A stretch of 30,674 nt of DNA from Streptosporangiaceae bacterium. GTDB lineage: Bacteria > Actinomycetota > Actinomycetes > Streptosporangiales > Streptosporangiaceae. This document shows positions 30,091-30,674 of the stretch, in pieces. A model generated the notes under the pieces. The model did no database searches. It was not told the origin of the DNA and saw only the letters and a program-made list of their open reading frames with translations. Made by a program: the position numbers and the translations under genes. The stretch lies in contig JASHOI010000599.1 in the NCBI GenBank assembly GCA_030041195.1, positions 1-30,674 on the forward strand, in the 5' to 3' direction. The first letter of the stretch is position 1; each line of letters begins with the position of its first letter.

Positions 30091-30674
30091 GTGACAGCAC
30101 CGATCCTGGTGACCGGCGGCACCGGAACCCTCGGCCGGGCGGTCGTGCAGCGGCTCACCGCAGAGCCGGCGGCGCAGGTCCGGGTGCTGAGCCGGCGGCC
30201 CGCCCCGGCCGAGCCCGGCCCCGCCGAGTGGGCCACCGGCGACCTGCGGGTCGGCCGCGGCATCGACGCCGCGGTCTCCGGAGCCACCGTGATCGTGCAC
30301 TGCGCCACCACCCTCGGCAAAGGCGATGTCGAAGCGGCCGGGCAGCTGATCGACGCGGCGCGGCGGGCCGGCCGCCCGCACCTGGTCTACATCTCCATCG
30401 TCGGCGTGGACCGGGTGCCGGTCGGCTATTACAAGGCCAAGCTCGAGGTCGAGCGGCAGGTCGAAGGCTCCGGGCTGCCCTGGACCGTGCTCCGGGCCAC
30501 CCAGTTTCACCAGCTCATCCTGCGTGGCTGCGAGATACTGGCGCGCCTTCCCGTGCTGCCGGTGCCGGCCGCGACGTCCTTCCAGCCGGTCGAGGCCGGC
30601 GAGGTCGCGGCGCGGCTGGCCGAGCTGGCCACCGGGCCGCCGGCCGGGCGGGTGCCGGACATGGGCGGGCCCGA
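30091..30674 (+). CDS. NmrA-like NAD(P)-binding oxidoreductase, ECF41 'COE' partner, 3'-truncated
   Basis: The reading frame runs from GTG at 30091 through the end of the window, giving 194 residues with no stop. VTGGTGTLGRAVVQRL at the N-terminus is the dinucleotide-binding motif; VYISIVGVD and YYKAKLEVERQVEGSGLPWTVLR follow the atypical SDR/NmrA pattern, with the Tyr and Lys of YYKAK in the active-site region. It should bind NAD(P)H; the substrate is unknown. GGGGAGGGG at 30075-30083 precedes the GTG by 7 nt. Its position directly after an ECF41 sigma gene, behind an ECF41-type promoter, identifies it as that factor's conserved oxidoreductase or epimerase partner. The true C-terminus is outside the window. 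Confidence 0.88.
   Translation, partial: MTAPILVTGGTGTLGRAVVQRLTAEPAAQVRVLSRRPAPAEPGPAEWATGDLRVGRGIDAAVSGATVIVHCATTLGKGDVEAAGQLIDAARRAGRPHLVYISIVGVDRVPVGYYKAKLEVERQVEGSGLPWTVLRATQFHQLILRGCEILARLPVLPVPAATSFQPVEAGEVAARLAELATGPPAGRVPDMGGP

Overview
The window is about 30.7 kb of very GC-rich DNA. Genes are packed tightly on both strands, GTG starts and apparently leaderless starts are common, and Lon, ECF41 sigma factors, a DUF3068 domain and many TetR regulators are present. This points to an actinomycete (Actinomycetota). The genus cannot be read from the sequence. No rRNA, tRNA, CRISPR array, transposase or phage gene was seen, so this looks like ordinary accessory chromosome.

Region 1 (1-14426) is lipid or acyl-CoA catabolism. 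It opens with a truncated SDR and a reverse-strand pair: an unusual DUF3068-MFS fusion and an SDR. A TetR regulator diverges from that pair. Next come a long acyl-CoA dehydrogenase, an NDP-forming acyl-CoA synthetase and a shorter acyl-CoA dehydrogenase. After a reverse-strand DMT permease and SDR follow a MaoC hydratase, a thiolase fold without the usual cysteine, and a DUF35 zinc-ribbon protein. The set resembles the ChsE1/ChsE2-ChsH-Ltp2 type of pathway: dehydrogenation, hydration, then retro-aldol or thiolytic cleavage. Three promoters (4408-side SDR, 5341 dehydrogenase, 11956 MaoC) carry the same arrangement: a TTGACA box followed 41-43 nt later by an imperfect palindrome RGAA-N5-TTCT. 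The TetR at 4564 is the obvious candidate regulator.

Region 2 (14432-21425) holds three regulator modules. The first is a TetR divergent from an alpha/beta hydrolase across a 33-bp palindrome. The second is an ECF41 sigma factor in operon with its epimerase ('COE') partner, behind a recognisable ECF41 promoter. Next to it is a divergent, exported, cysteine-rich protein. The third is a DHA2 drug-efflux MFS pump divergent from a TetR repressor, with a twin GGAGG-N3-CCTCC operator.

Region 3 (21388-30674) contains a NimA-like flavoprotein and a GNAT acetyltransferase in one operon, a divergent MocR-type regulator, Lon protease, and a 480-bp non-coding stretch with a degenerate 33-bp tandem repeat. 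After that come a PadR regulator translationally coupled to a peptide deformylase, a quinone oxidoreductase, and a second ECF41 sigma factor followed by a truncated NmrA-like partner. An ECF41-type promoter for that partner lies inside the 3' end of the sigma gene.

The most notable points are the three-site TetR regulon, two ECF41 modules with promoter matches in one window, the DUF3068-MFS fusion, the alpha/beta hydrolase with an Asp nucleophile but no visible catalytic His, and the repeat array beside lon. All functional assignments come from reading motifs by eye; no database search was run.
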